64,000 nt of DNA from Synechococcales cyanobacterium S06 (GTDB lineage Bacteria; Cyanobacteriota; Cyanobacteriia; Cyanobacteriales; JAABRE01), in the NCBI GenBank assembly GCA_011391125.1, contig JAABRE010000009.1, positions 19,268-83,267 on the forward strand. Reading direction: 5' to 3'. Under the pieces are notes generated by a model that was given only the letters and a program-made list of their open reading frames with translations, was not told the origin of the DNA and did not search any database. This document shows positions 43,729 through 53,990 of the stretch, piece by piece. How positions within the stretch are numbered: position 1 is the first letter of the stretch; each line of letters begins with the position of its first letter. A program made the translations under genes and the position numbers.

Positions 43729-44838
43729 TTACTGATTAGAATTTGCGGGAATTTTTTGTAATCTTCGTTTAAATTCCTCCACTAATTCTGCTTTTGTTCT
43801 TTGTTTTTGGCCAATATTAACATAGTGATCGGCTAATTCTTCTAACTTGCCATTTAACACTAAGTTTCCAACTTGACCAGAACTAAGACCAGTAAAAATA
43901 AATCCATCATTTTTGATATAATTAGGAAGTTGTTGTTGGAAATATTTGGGTAGGGAAAACCAAGGAATTCCGGGGTTTTCATGGTGTTCAATGTGATAAC
44001 CATCGTTAAAGTTTAAAGAGTTACCACGATTATTAATACAAGCAAAAGTTGAGCGATAATTATTGTTAGGTTCATCCGGATCAACAAAAATATGTTGTTT
44101 CCAATTTCCTTCCATTAAAGCAAAAGACATTATTAATGTGGGTAAGATAAAAACGAACAATGTAGTAATCGGTTTTAAGGCAAAAAGTCCAGCTATAATA
44201 GTAAAAAATAAGACTTCTCCAATGATAGAATGCAAAGCAGCTTTATAACGTTTTTTGAGAATTAAATGATAAGGAAGTTCAAACCAAATAAACAAAGCAA
44301 ATCGCAACATATATTTCAAATGTTCTCGTTTAGAATCCCTTTGATAACCCATAGTTGAACTAACATCATGGGGGGCCATATTATTCTCAGAATGGTGCAT
44401 TGCCAAATGATGAGCATAATACATCAAGGGAGGAATACCAAAAAAAGCGCATAAAAATGTGGTATTAATATGTTTGAGAAAGCGCCATTTTTTATTGAAA
44501 ATGGGTGTATGGGTAGAATAATGCAGTGCAAGAATAAAAGACCGCGTATAAACTATAATATTAAAAATCAGATAAAAACTACCAATACAATAGATAAAAA
44601 TATTCGGTATTTTACCCTCTAAAAAATACAAGGAAATCCCCAGAGGAATCGAAGTGAGAAAAATATTAATCATCACATACAAAATGTAGATATGTTCTGG
44701 TTGTTTCTTGTTAATAATATTATTAATCAACCAGTTGGTTAGACCCTCAGGAAGAGTAAATAAATGCTCGTTTCTTGGTTGTTCTAAATCTAATTGATTT
44801 AATTTGTCTAAATCTGCTGGAATTAATTGTGTTGTCAT
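43729..44838 (-). CDS. Fatty acid desaturase family membrane protein
   Basis: The 369 aa show about five hydrophobic segments and the di-iron His boxes: an HYSTH box, YYAHHLAMHHSEN and GYHIEHHENPG. These are the ligands for a desaturase/hydroxylase active site on the cytoplasmic face of the membrane. It differs from the common DesA/B/C/D set as far as I can recall, so the substrate (acyl lipid or carotenoid) is not assigned. It is convergent with tmk across a 21-base gap. Confidence 0.85.
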   Translation of the reverse strand: MTTQLIPADLDKLNQLDLEQPRNEHLFTLPEGLTNWLINNIINKKQPEHIYILYVMINIFLTSIPLGISLYFLEGKIPNIFIYCIGSFYLIFNIIVYTRSFILALHYSTHTPIFNKKWRFLKHINTTFLCAFFGIPPLMYYAHHLAMHHSENNMAPHDVSSTMGYQRDSKREHLKYMLRFALFIWFELPYHLILKKRYKAALHSIIGEVLFFTIIAGLFALKPITTLFVFILPTLIMSFALMEGNWKQHIFVDPDEPNNNYRSTFACINNRGNSLNFNDGYHIEHHENPGIPWFSLPKYFQQQLPNYIKNDGFIFTGLSSGQVGNLVLNGKLEELADHYVNIGQKQRTKAELVEEFKRRLQKIPANSNQ

Positions 44839-44958
44839 TATTCACCTATCTTTGATTAAAAAATTGTCATAATTTATTACTAAAATAGCATAGTATCGCC
44901 GACAATTTTCATAAAATAAGCCAAAATATTGGCCATTAATAAACTAAAAAAGTAAAAA

Positions 44959-46977
44959 TTAATCCTGAAAATCCTGAAATTCCTGATAGTCTTTTGCTGC
45001 ATAAATTAAGGGTGATAAACCTGCTATTTGTTCACTTCCATTAATGTCTAAAAAACTATGACATAAGTAAACTTTTTCTGTAGATCTTGATAGTAAATCC
45101 TTGATAATTCTAATTAATCTTTCTTCGTTCATTTTCTCATTATCCTCTGGTGTTAAAGGTTTGCCATCCCAATTTTGCAAGAATATTGGTGCAGCAAACA
45201 AGTTGGCGGCTCCTCCTTTTTCCCATAATCGAGAATTAGTATCTAGTAAAAAAAGCCAACGGTGACAGGTTCGCTCCTGACGATATTGAAATACTGTTGC
45301 CAAGGTGATCGAATCCTTGCTTTTGCCAAAAATGCCCACTGGCCTTGGATTTGAGGTAATTGCTTCTCGCTGCAAAAGTTGGACAAAATTTCCGACAATT
45401 TCCCCATTTTCCCCTTGTCGTTGATTCACTTCCCAGTAATGCTGCGCTGTTTCCATCAATTCTCGTAGGGCGGAAAGTTCAGCGCTATTGAAATATTTAC
45501 CATTATCATAAAAGTCCTTGATGGCCTTGTCTAATATATTCAGAGGTGTGGTTTTTTCTTGAAGATTTTTAGTCTCTTTAAGCCATTGACAAATTTCTTG
45601 ATATACCCTGCTTGCTTTATATCCCAATCTGTCCCAACGGGGAAAATTGGTTTCAAAATCTAAAAGCGGCTGACAATGATCTATCAGTAAACCAGCGCGC
45701 ACAGGGTCAATTTCGGCAATTAAATTCCCGTTTTGGTCGGGTTTTTGACTCAAAATAATCAGCATTTCCCTCACGGTGTCGGGGGGGGCTAAATGAGCTA
45801 AATTTGGGTAAATTAGGCACAATAGGGTCAATAAAGCGCGAATATGGGCATAACTGACTAGGGGTCGTTGCTCATTTAAGGGTGTAATCGGGACACCCTG
45901 AGACGACAGTATTTCCAGCAAACTATAGCGTGCGATCGCATCTAAACCAGGAGCTATGATGGCAATTTCACCAGCAGCCAAGTCGCCTTTGCTGACAGAA
46001 TCGACGATAAATTGGCTAACTTTTCTCAATAAAGTAGCTCGGGTAATGGCCTTAATTTGGACGATGGAGTCGGGTAAACTGTCGTTATAGTCGAAATTTG
46101 TCAGTAATTTAACTGCTGTGTCAATTAACGGTCTATCTTCTCTTAATTTCTCGATTTTACAACGGTTGGCGATGTTTTTTAAATATTCTGGATCTGCATT
46201 GATTCCTAAACGAATTTGACCGTTAGGGTTATAGGTAAAAACACCAAACTTTGAGTTGTCGAGCAGAAACTCAAAAAAATGACGGGCGATCGCTGGATAA
46301 TCGTCTAAATCATCAGCAAAAATCGCCTCATATTTCTCGCTTAAATATTGCTGATATAAGACATTTGGGAGTAAAAACTGGTCATAGAGGTAATAAATTA
46401 AACCATAGGTAACAAAACCGTGATTTAAACACCATGATGCCCAATTTTCAATCATTTTACCCCATTCTGCGTAAATTTGACGATAATTATGCTCAGGGGA
46501 TAATTGAAAAATACCTAAACCATGCTCTAATCGGGTGGGAATTTGATCTAATTTAACTCCACTAGCTCCAGCTAATTGTAATAAGTCCAAAATATTGCGG
46601 ACGAGTCGCTCCCGATTAAGACCGGGTAATTCGGCATTTTTTAGCTGATTTTGCCATAATTTGGTCGCTAATTCCTGTTCAGTTTCGGGTCGCAAACAAA
46701 TCAGAAATTGTGCTTTAATCTGTAATTCTTGGCATAATAAAGGCCAAAAAAGCGTAATTTCATCTTGAAAAAAACCGAGGGGAGTCTTACAAATAATGGC
46801 TGATTTGCCTTTAATTTTTTGGGCTAATTTGTCGGCTAATTGATGACGATTCTGATTGTTGGCGGCAAAAACTAGGGTAAAAGCCGAATTATGAGAATCG
46901 AAAAAATCAGAAAACTGCTGTATTAATCGTGTAGTTTTCCCTGTTCTAGTTGTTCCTTCTATCCAAATTGGTGACAA
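44959..46977 (-). CDS. UvrD/RecB/AddB-like P-loop helicase-nuclease subunit (hypothetical)
   Basis: The 672-aa soluble protein starts with a Walker A motif, WIEGTTRTGKTTRLI (residues 4-18), and has motifs reminiscent of superfamily I C-terminal domains (EIAIIAPGLDAIARYSLLEILSSQGVPI near 330-360; RTCHRWLFLLDTNSRLW near 570). This is the AddB/RecC style of inactive-looking helicase more than an active UvrD. The start is TTG at 46977, with AAGGAG upstream. A partner nuclease is not in the window. Function in recombination repair is inferred. Confidence 0.6.
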   Translation of the reverse strand: MSPIWIEGTTRTGKTTRLIQQFSDFFDSHNSAFTLVFAANNQNRHQLADKLAQKIKGKSAIICKTPLGFFQDEITLFWPLLCQELQIKAQFLICLRPETEQELATKLWQNQLKNAELPGLNRERLVRNILDLLQLAGASGVKLDQIPTRLEHGLGIFQLSPEHNYRQIYAEWGKMIENWASWCLNHGFVTYGLIYYLYDQFLLPNVLYQQYLSEKYEAIFADDLDDYPAIARHFFEFLLDNSKFGVFTYNPNGQIRLGINADPEYLKNIANRCKIEKLREDRPLIDTAVKLLTNFDYNDSLPDSIVQIKAITRATLLRKVSQFIVDSVSKGDLAAGEIAIIAPGLDAIARYSLLEILSSQGVPITPLNEQRPLVSYAHIRALLTLLCLIYPNLAHLAPPDTVREMLIILSQKPDQNGNLIAEIDPVRAGLLIDHCQPLLDFETNFPRWDRLGYKASRVYQEICQWLKETKNLQEKTTPLNILDKAIKDFYDNGKYFNSAELSALRELMETAQHYWEVNQRQGENGEIVGNFVQLLQREAITSNPRPVGIFGKSKDSITLATVFQYRQERTCHRWLFLLDTNSRLWEKGGAANLFAAPIFLQNWDGKPLTPEDNEKMNEERLIRIIKDLLSRSTEKVYLCHSFLDINGSEQIAGLSPLIYAAKDYQEFQDFQD

Positions 46978-47069
46978 AATAATTTATTCTCCTTGATTTT
47001 GTTAAGATGTGGTAGCAATATTTTATAAATTGTAACTATAATTATAATTATTTTTTGAATATTTGAACT

Positions 47070-48320
47070 ATGAAATTTAAAGATATATTAAATTCAGGAA
47101 TGGGATGGCTTTCCAGTACACCAGATCGGGCATTAGATCAAGCATATAAAGCAGCTTTAATGATTAAAAATATTGAAACTAAACATTTCAAAGGCCGACA
47201 AGTTTCCGAGGAATATTCTGAATATTCACCCAGTGTTCATGATTATTTTGTTGGGGAAGTTGAACAGTATTTAGGTACTGTTAAAATGAAATTAAACCAA
47301 TTTAAAATGACGAATTATTTTCGGCGTTTATCCCAATCTAATACGGGAGTATTTGAAGAAGACCTTACGGAAGCTGAAAGAATTGCTTTAGAAAAATTGA
47401 AATTTATTGATGAAATTTGTTTAAAATATGAGCAGAAAGATAGTAAATTGGCAATAATTTCCAGCAAAGCAAAAAATGATAATTATCCACAAAAACCAGT
47501 GGAAAACTATTCCAGTAAAACCGGAGTTATACCTCGTTCAATTTTAAGAACTTTTGGTAAAATTAAACAAGAAATTGATCCAGAATCTAGGGAATCAGAA
47601 GAAGAAGTCGTTAAAAAATTTAGAAAATCTCGCAGTAAAACTGCGGTTTCGGTTAAGTTTCTTTTAACTTTAATAATTGTACCTTTGTTAGTGCATCAAA
47701 TTACGAAAATATTTTTAGTTGCTCCCATTGTTGAAAATTATTTTCTCACAGAAACTAGCCCCCAAATCTTTCTCAATCAAGACATAGAAGAAGAAGCCTT
47801 ACATGAATTAAAAATATTTGAAGAAAACTTACATATTAAAAGTTTAATCGGTTTAATTCCCAGTTTAACTTCAGAAGAAATCGAAGAAAAAGTTAAGGAA
47901 AAAGCGGGAGAAATTGTCGAAGAAGCTAGAAATGAAGGACATAATGCCCTTGAAAATGTATTTTCTGATTTATTATCTCTGTTTGCTTTTGCTTGGGTAA
48001 TCGCTATTAGTAGAAGGGAAATAGTTGTGTTAAAATCATTTATTGATGATCTTGTTTATGGTTTAAGTGACTCTGCTAAAGCTTTTTTAATAATATTATT
48101 TACTGATGTTTTTGTCGGTTATCACTCTCCCCACGGTTGGGAAATTATCCTAGAAGGAGTCTCCCGTCATTTAGGTATTCCCGAAAATCGACAATTTATC
48201 TTCCTATTTATTGCGACTTTTCCTGTTATTTTAGATACGGTTTTAAAATATTGGATTTTTCGTTATTTAAACCGTATTTCTCCTTCCGCAGTTGCTACTT
48301 ATAGAAACATGAATGAATAG
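47070..48320 (+). CDS. pxcA: Proton extrusion protein PxcA (CemA-like)
   Basis: PxcA drives light-dependent proton efflux and supports CO2 uptake. The 416-aa protein has the long cytoplasmic N-terminal half (MGWLSSTPDRALDQAYKAALMIKNIE) and a C-terminal CemA domain with four hydrophobic helices. Family blocks include VPLLVHQITKIFLVAPIV and FVGYHSPHGWEIILEGVSRHLGIPEN. The length matches the cyanobacterial form, which is longer than chloroplast CemA. A 31-residue membrane peptide gene follows 96 bases downstream. Confidence 0.95.
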   Translation: MKFKDILNSGMGWLSSTPDRALDQAYKAALMIKNIETKHFKGRQVSEEYSEYSPSVHDYFVGEVEQYLGTVKMKLNQFKMTNYFRRLSQSNTGVFEEDLTEAERIALEKLKFIDEICLKYEQKDSKLAIISSKAKNDNYPQKPVENYSSKTGVIPRSILRTFGKIKQEIDPESRESEEEVVKKFRKSRSKTAVSVKFLLTLIIVPLLVHQITKIFLVAPIVENYFLTETSPQIFLNQDIEEEALHELKIFEENLHIKSLIGLIPSLTSEEIEEKVKEKAGEIVEEARNEGHNALENVFSDLLSLFAFAWVIAISRREIVVLKSFIDDLVYGLSDSAKAFLIILFTDVFVGYHSPHGWEIILEGVSRHLGIPENRQFIFLFIATFPVILDTVLKYWIFRYLNRISPSAVATYRNMNE

Positions 48321-48416
48321 TTTATTAATTAATTTCTCTTAATTTTTAACTCCTAAGTATCTTAATTATTTGTTATATTAAATAGCAAGTTGACATTTAG
48401 GAGTTTGAAGATTTTT

Positions 48417-48512
48417 ATGCCTGCTAACGAATTATTAACCTTGGTTGTGTTACTTATCCCCGGTATTTTATTATCTATTTTGGTTATGGCTAGTTTTGCC
48501 AAGGGAGGTTAA
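48417..48512 (+). CDS. 31-residue single-helix membrane peptide
   Basis: The ATG at 48417 opens 31 codons: MPANELLTLVVLLIPGILL, then SILVMASFAKGG and TAA. It is a single hydrophobic helix with a short polar N-terminus and a Lys-Gly-Gly tail, the size and style of small photosynthetic or NDH-1 subunits. I cannot match it to a named subunit (PsaM, PsbM, PetM, Psb30 all differ). AGGAG lies 13 bases upstream. It is too short for routine gene calling but has a good codon pattern and an upstream TATATT. Confidence 0.65.
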   Translation: MPANELLTLVVLLIPGILLSILVMASFAKGG

Positions 48513-48864
48513 TAAAATTTTAAAATAGTATTTTTCGCTTTTAAAAGCTTAATTTAACTAAACCTCAAGGTAGAGATTTAATTATTTAAGTCTCTACAAA
48601 TTCCTCGAAAATTTTATCTTAAATATTTGGCATAAATTGTGTTAATTTGATCCAGCTCAATCTTAACTAAGTCTGGTTATTTGGTTTACTTAAAAGGAAA
48701 TTAAACTAATTGAAATAAAACAGTTTTTTCAAGATATTAAATCAATTTATAGGTAGTTAAATAATTTGTATTGTTCTGCATAATAATTGCTTAACCATTT
48801 TATAAACCTATTTTCCCTATTCTTGTTTATAATTGTATTATCATTTATTTAGTTAGTAAATATT
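48513..48864. other. 352-base AT-rich gap before the CHAD gene
   Basis: I see no gene. A TTTTCGCTTTTAAAAGCTT palindromic stretch (about 48532-48550) may end the small membrane peptide transcript. The rest is low-complexity AT-rich sequence with probable promoter elements. Confidence 0.45.
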
Positions 48865-49875
48865 ATGAAGATTACCCAAGAAGATCAAGCGATTACTTTT
48901 GCAGATTGGGGATATTTAGCCATTGCTAAACACTTTCAGAAAATCCTTAAACATGAAACTGCTGTTTTAGATGACCAAGATTCGGAAGAATTACATCAAA
49001 TGCGGGTAGGAATGCGACGACTTAGAAGTGCTCTTTTAGGTTTTGATTCTGCTTTGATTTTCCCTCCAGAAATATCTCAAAAAAAAGTAGGCAAAATTGC
49101 TTTTATTTTAGGTAATTTACGAGATCTAGATGTTTTATTAGACACTCTTAAAACTATTTATCAACCGACTTTACCTGAAACGGAACAAAATAGTTTAAAT
49201 ATTGCCATTTCCCGCTTAACTAAAAACAGAAAGTCCGCTTTTCATGAGGTAGAAAAAATTATTGATGACCAATCCTATAAAAAGCTTAAAAAAGGGTTTA
49301 AAACTTGGTTAAAATCGCCTCATTTTCAACAAATTGGTGCAATAAATATCAAAGAAGTTTTACCAGATTTATTGTTACCACAAATTAGTCATTTTTTCTT
49401 ACATGAAGGGTGGTTGGTAGGATCACAATTTCAAGAATATCAGCTTAAAGTTAAGGAAAATTTGAGTCAAGATGAGGTGGAACTTTTATTAGTTTCTGAC
49501 GGTAAAAAGCTACATGATTTAAGAAAAGAAGCCAAAAAACTGCGTTATAATTTGGAGTTATTTACTCAATTTTATGGCGATAATTATCAGGAATATCTAC
49601 ACCAAGTTAAGGAAATTCAAGCTGTATTAGGAGATTTACAAGATAGTTTTGTGTTAACGGAATTTTTCGAGGATATTTTTGAACTTGAATTAGAGAAAAA
49701 GTTACCTACTTTAGTAAGTAATTTAACAGAAATTCGTTACCAAAAATGGCAGCAATGGCAAATTTTACAAAGTTATTTTTTGAATACCAAAAATAGGATT
49801 AAATTTAGGGAAATCCTCACCATCAAAGATGATAGTAATTTTACTCCAATTATACTGCCAGAAGAAATAGGCTAA
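48865..49875 (+). CDS. CHAD domain protein
   Basis: CHAD domains are all-helical, with conserved His residues that bind polyphosphate. The 336 aa carry the block ELHQMRVGMRRLRSALLGFDSAL (residues ~44-66) and the second repeat KLHDLRKEAKKLRYNLELFTQFYG (about 213-236). Both have the HxxR/K pattern of the family. No CYTH domain is fused. A role in polyphosphate granules is known for relatives and is inferred here. The Crp-type regulator gene follows 99 bases downstream. Confidence 0.92.
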   Translation: MKITQEDQAITFADWGYLAIAKHFQKILKHETAVLDDQDSEELHQMRVGMRRLRSALLGFDSALIFPPEISQKKVGKIAFILGNLRDLDVLLDTLKTIYQPTLPETEQNSLNIAISRLTKNRKSAFHEVEKIIDDQSYKKLKKGFKTWLKSPHFQQIGAINIKEVLPDLLLPQISHFFLHEGWLVGSQFQEYQLKVKENLSQDEVELLLVSDGKKLHDLRKEAKKLRYNLELFTQFYGDNYQEYLHQVKEIQAVLGDLQDSFVLTEFFEDIFELELEKKLPTLVSNLTEIRYQKWQQWQILQSYFLNTKNRIKFREILTIKDDSNFTPIILPEEIG

Positions 49876-49974
49876 AATTACTATTTAAAGTTTAATCTGA
49901 TCATTACCTTTTGTTTACTTTTTCAGTGTAAGCTAGATCACAATAAATCGAATATTAAGGATAATTCTTGGCTC

Positions 49975-50574
49975 ATGTTATCACCTTATTTGGAAAATAA
50001 ACAGTTTTACACAGAAAAATTACTCGAGGAAAAACGCTTACATTTATATGAAAAGGGGGACCTAATATCTTTAAATTCGGGAGGAATTTGGGAAGTTTAT
50101 CAGGGTTTTGTACAATTAAGCAGTATTACAATTACGGGAGAGGAAGTGTTATTAGGTTGGGTAAAACCGGGGGTATTTTTTGGTAGTTATTTAACAAATT
50201 TGGAAGTTTGTGAAGCTAAAGCTTTATCGGAAGTCTATTTAAAATGGTATCCTTGGAATGAGATTGATTCTGTTCCAAATTTAACCCATAAAGTGTTGCA
50301 TCAAATTATTCCCAGAATGCGACAAACTGAAGCTTTATTAGCTATTTCGGGAATGCGTAGAGTCGAAGATAGATTACTGGAATTGTTAGCTTTATTAAAG
50401 CAGGAAATCGGCGAAAAAGTGCCTTCTGGAGTGCGTTTAAATGTGCGTTTAACCCACCAAAATTTGGCTAATGCCATTAATACTACTCGGGTAACTGTAA
50501 CAAGATTATTAGGCGATTTTCAACGTCAGGGTATTATTAAGTTAGACAAAAATCGTCACATTATTATTATTTAG
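49975..50574 (+). CDS. Crp/Fnr-family transcription regulator
   Basis: The 199-aa protein has an N-terminal cyclic-nucleotide-like beta barrel (about 20-110), a long dimer helix, and a C-terminal winged HTH. The recognition part is RLTHQNLANAINTTRVTVTRLLGDFQRQG. The usual cAMP phosphate-binding cassette is not obvious, so the ligand is unknown. It resembles the Crp/NtcA-like regulators of cyanobacteria but is not NtcA. A strong hairpin at 50573-50605 begins within its stop codon. Confidence 0.85.
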   Translation: MLSPYLENKQFYTEKLLEEKRLHLYEKGDLISLNSGGIWEVYQGFVQLSSITITGEEVLLGWVKPGVFFGSYLTNLEVCEAKALSEVYLKWYPWNEIDSVPNLTHKVLHQIIPRMRQTEALLAISGMRRVEDRLLELLALLKQEIGEKVPSGVRLNVRLTHQNLANAINTTRVTVTRLLGDFQRQGIIKLDKNRHIIII

Positions 50575-50605
50575 AAATCCGATTTTTATAAAAAATCGGA
50601 TTTCT
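50573..50605. terminator. Bidirectional terminator between convergent genes
   Basis: AGAAATCCGATTTTT pairs perfectly with AAAAATCGGATTTCT across a 3-base loop. The T runs in the arms can end transcription from both sides: the Crp-type gene on the plus strand and the P-ATPase on the minus strand. The AAATCCGATTT word recurs at about 3468-3505 and 58313-58326, so the stem belongs to a dispersed repeat family. Confidence 0.88.
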
Positions 50606-50607
50606 GA

Positions 50608-53520
50608 TTAACTAACTATTTTTCTTTGCAAATAACGGTATATTTCACCAATCCAGAGGATAATTGAGGTACTAGAAATGATCCAAAACCAATCACCTAT
50701 AGATAAGGGAATTGTTCTAAATATATTACCGCCAAACTGAATAATTAATATTTGTCCCACTAATATTGTTGAGGCGATCGCCACAAATGCTCGATTCTCA
50801 AATAAACCTGTTAATGCTGACTGGGTCAATCCTAAACAACGGGCATTAAATAAGTTCCAAAATTGTAATAGTACAAAAACGGCAAAAAAGATGGATAATT
50901 CGCGAATTGTCATCTCTCCATCTTGGCGCAAATATAACAGAAAACCGACTAAAAATGTGAGTAAACTTAAACCAGTAATCGCAATATTTTTGCCCATGGT
51001 GTTAGAAATTATGAAAGATTCGGGGTTACGGGGAGGATTTTCCATCACTTGAAGATGGGGCGGTTCTGTTGCTAAAGCCAACGCCGCAAAAGTATCCATA
51101 ATCAAATTAACCCATAACATTTGAGTCACAGTTAAAGGCAATTCAATCCCCATAAAAGGCCCTAAAAATGCTATTCCTAAAGCGACGACATTTATTGTTA
51201 ATTGAAATAGGATAAAACGTTGGATATTTTGATATAAAGATCGCCCCCAAATTACAGCATTGACGATACTAGCAAAGGAATCATCTAATAATATTATATC
51301 GCTGGCTTCCTTGGCGATCGCCGTTCCACTTCCCATGGCTAAACCAACTTGCGCTCTTTTCAAAGCTGCTGCGTCATTTGTACCATCTCCAGTAACGGCT
51401 ACAACTTCGCCATTTTCTTGTAATAATTGTACCAATTTTAACTTATCCAAAGGACAAGCACGGGAGAGAACTTTTAAGTATTTTACAGCCTCTTTAACCT
51501 CATTTTCACTTAATAAATTAAATTCCTTACCAGTTAAACAAACATATTTATTATTTTGGTAATCTTCTGTTGTTAATAAACCAATTTGACGGGCAACTTC
51601 TTGAGCAGTTTCGGGACTATCTCCGGTAACTACTTTTACAGCAATTCCTGCTTTTAAACAACTATTAATTGCTTCGGGAACTTCTTGTCTTAAGGGATCG
51701 ATTATTGCGACATAACCTAACCAAATTAATTCATTATCTAAATCTTCTAAATCATCAGCTTCCTTAACACCTGCGGGTAAAAGATCATAAGCAAATGCTA
51801 AAGTTCTCATCCCTCTTTCTTGATATAATTTTAAACTTTTTAAAATGGATTCTCTGTCTGTAATTTTTTCGACTCCATCGGGAGTTAATATTTTTGTACA
51901 GCGATTTAATATGACTTCTGGAGCACCTTTAACATGGAGAATATGGCTTCCTAAAACAGGAGAATAACCTAAAGTTCCCATATATTTTTTCTCAGAAGAA
52001 AACGTAATTTGAGAAATAGCTTGAAACTGATTACGATAGGAAATATACTCGACTCCTAAACTATTTAACCACAATAATAACGCTCCTTCCGTCGCATTTC
52101 CAATGACACTAGGAGGCAGATTTGCTTTAATTTCTAAATCGGCTGTACTATTAGCAGCAATAGCTTCAGCCACTAAACCTTGACAATCACAAATACCATT
52201 AATCACATTACATTCTAAACATTGAAAATGTGCTTGATTAATACCCATTTGATTACAAGTTAGAGTACCTGTTTTATCAGAACAAATCACAGTAGCAGCG
52301 CCAATTGTTTCGCAAGCGTGCATTTTTCTGACCAAATTATTAGTAGCAGCCATTTTCTTCATACTATAAGCAAGGGAAAGAGTAACACTCATGGCTAATC
52401 CTTCAGGTACAGCAACCACAATAATTGTTACAGCTACCATAAAATAGTTAATTAATGATTTTATTACTTCCGTTGGTAAAGTGGAAATTAAGTCTAAAGA
52501 ATAGCCAAAACCAAATCCCAATAATAGTATTAATCCAGTTAAAATACTGCTATTTAACCAATTTGTTAATAAATTATCAGTGAGATTAACTTCAGAATTA
52601 AAAAAACTAATACCATCTTCTACAATAGGTAGCCAAATCGGTATTAAAATTACAATTACACTAAGAATTAAGAGAGCAAAAGAATACCATTGAGCGACAT
52701 TAAGGCTTAATTCACCTGTCAAAAAACTCCTGACTAATAAAGCCGTAAAAATTAACACAGCCACCCCAAACCCGATGACACCAATTAGTTTACTTAACTT
52801 GTCTAATTGTAAATTTAAAGGTGTTTCTTGTTCATTTTCAACCGTATTAATTGCACCAGAAATTTTACCGATTTCGGTACTATCTCCCACCGCCATTATT
52901 TCACCTAAACCATGACCTTGATCTACAATTGTACCGCGATAAATATGGTAAGGAGAATAGGTAGAATTTTCTAAATGTTGTGCTGTAGTTTGTTCTTGAT
53001 TAAATTTAGAAACAGGTTCACATTCACCGGTAATTTTCGATTGGTCAATGTGCAAAGATACCGCTTCCAAAATTAAAGCATCAGCGGGAATTTCTTCCCC
53101 TTGTTCAATATAAATAAGATCGCCTACCACTAAATCTTGACGTGAAATCGTGGTAAAAGCTCCTTCTCTGATAACTTTTACCTTAACTTGATCATAGACT
53201 TGGTTTAAAATATCAAACTCTTTAGAAGCTTGATATTCATTAATAAATGCTAAAGTAGTTGCTAACAGAATCGCCAAAATAATGCCAATCGCTTCTGCAT
53301 ATTCCTGTTCAAAAAAACCGATCATAATTGAGACAAAAGCCGCAATTAGTAAGATACGAATTACTGGATCTGCAAATTTATCCAAGTACAATTGCCACCA
53401 AGACTCTCGTTCTGGCGGTGTTATAATATTACTACCGTATTTTTGCCTATTAATTTTAACTTGTTCCCAAGTTAATCCCTGATGGGAAAGATTGCGATCG
53501 TCTAATTTTTTTGTCATCAT
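50608..53520 (-). CDS. P-type cation ATPase (Ca2+-ATPase/PacL-like, P2A)
   Basis: This is an ATP-driven ion pump of 970 aa. Motifs in order: N-terminal cation-ATPase domain (GLTWEQVKINRQKYGSN), actuator (the TGE region in KITGECEPV), phosphorylation site CSDKTGTLTCNQMG, nucleotide site KGAPEVIL, hinge VTGDGTNDAAALKRA, and C-terminal helices. The M4 motif VAVPEGLAMSVTLS (PEGL) points to calcium transport. About ten membrane helices are visible. An extra ~70-residue hydrophobic stretch lies between helices 3 and 4 (about 280-350), longer than in standard PacL. Confidence 0.92.
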   Translation of the reverse strand: MMTKKLDDRNLSHQGLTWEQVKINRQKYGSNIITPPERESWWQLYLDKFADPVIRILLIAAFVSIMIGFFEQEYAEAIGIILAILLATTLAFINEYQASKEFDILNQVYDQVKVKVIREGAFTTISRQDLVVGDLIYIEQGEEIPADALILEAVSLHIDQSKITGECEPVSKFNQEQTTAQHLENSTYSPYHIYRGTIVDQGHGLGEIMAVGDSTEIGKISGAINTVENEQETPLNLQLDKLSKLIGVIGFGVAVLIFTALLVRSFLTGELSLNVAQWYSFALLILSVIVILIPIWLPIVEDGISFFNSEVNLTDNLLTNWLNSSILTGLILLLGFGFGYSLDLISTLPTEVIKSLINYFMVAVTIIVVAVPEGLAMSVTLSLAYSMKKMAATNNLVRKMHACETIGAATVICSDKTGTLTCNQMGINQAHFQCLECNVINGICDCQGLVAEAIAANSTADLEIKANLPPSVIGNATEGALLLWLNSLGVEYISYRNQFQAISQITFSSEKKYMGTLGYSPVLGSHILHVKGAPEVILNRCTKILTPDGVEKITDRESILKSLKLYQERGMRTLAFAYDLLPAGVKEADDLEDLDNELIWLGYVAIIDPLRQEVPEAINSCLKAGIAVKVVTGDSPETAQEVARQIGLLTTEDYQNNKYVCLTGKEFNLLSENEVKEAVKYLKVLSRACPLDKLKLVQLLQENGEVVAVTGDGTNDAAALKRAQVGLAMGSGTAIAKEASDIILLDDSFASIVNAVIWGRSLYQNIQRFILFQLTINVVALGIAFLGPFMGIELPLTVTQMLWVNLIMDTFAALALATEPPHLQVMENPPRNPESFIISNTMGKNIAITGLSLLTFLVGFLLYLRQDGEMTIRELSIFFAVFVLLQFWNLFNARCLGLTQSALTGLFENRAFVAIASTILVGQILIIQFGGNIFRTIPLSIGDWFWIISSTSIILWIGEIYRYLQRKIVS

Positions 53521-53990
53521 AATATTATCGCCTATCTGTTATTTTTATCTTACCTAATAAATCGGGCATAAAATAGTTATTTAAGACAGTTTTTTAGGGA
53601 TTCTTTTTATTATAGACTTCGGGCAAAAATATTTTCGAGATTAATAGCTATTGATTTTTATTTTTCTAGTTATAAATACTTGGAACAAAAAAAACTTAAG
53701 GTTAAACCAACTAATTATTGAAAATTAGTTCCTTAAAAAAAGGAGGCGCAAAACCAAAATTAATTTGTTTTTTTCCTTTTTAAAAAGAAAGTTTATACCC
53801 AATGTTTAGCTAAATTAATTTTGATTGAGTAAAATATCTGTTATTACATAATCTTACTTTTCACTGAAACATAAATTAATCATCAAATACAAGTAAATTT
53901 GCAACTCTTTAAACAAATTAAGCGTAATTTATTCTGAAATAAAACAATTAATTTTAATGTTTTTACACATTCAATGGTCAAGATAAAACT
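53521..53990. other. 470-base AT-rich gap, no gene seen
   Basis: It contains an ATTATTGAAAATTAG-type imperfect inverted repeat (about 53711-53727) and an AAAAAAAGGAGGCGC stretch (about 53737). I see no ORF or RNA gene that can be named. Confidence 0.45.
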
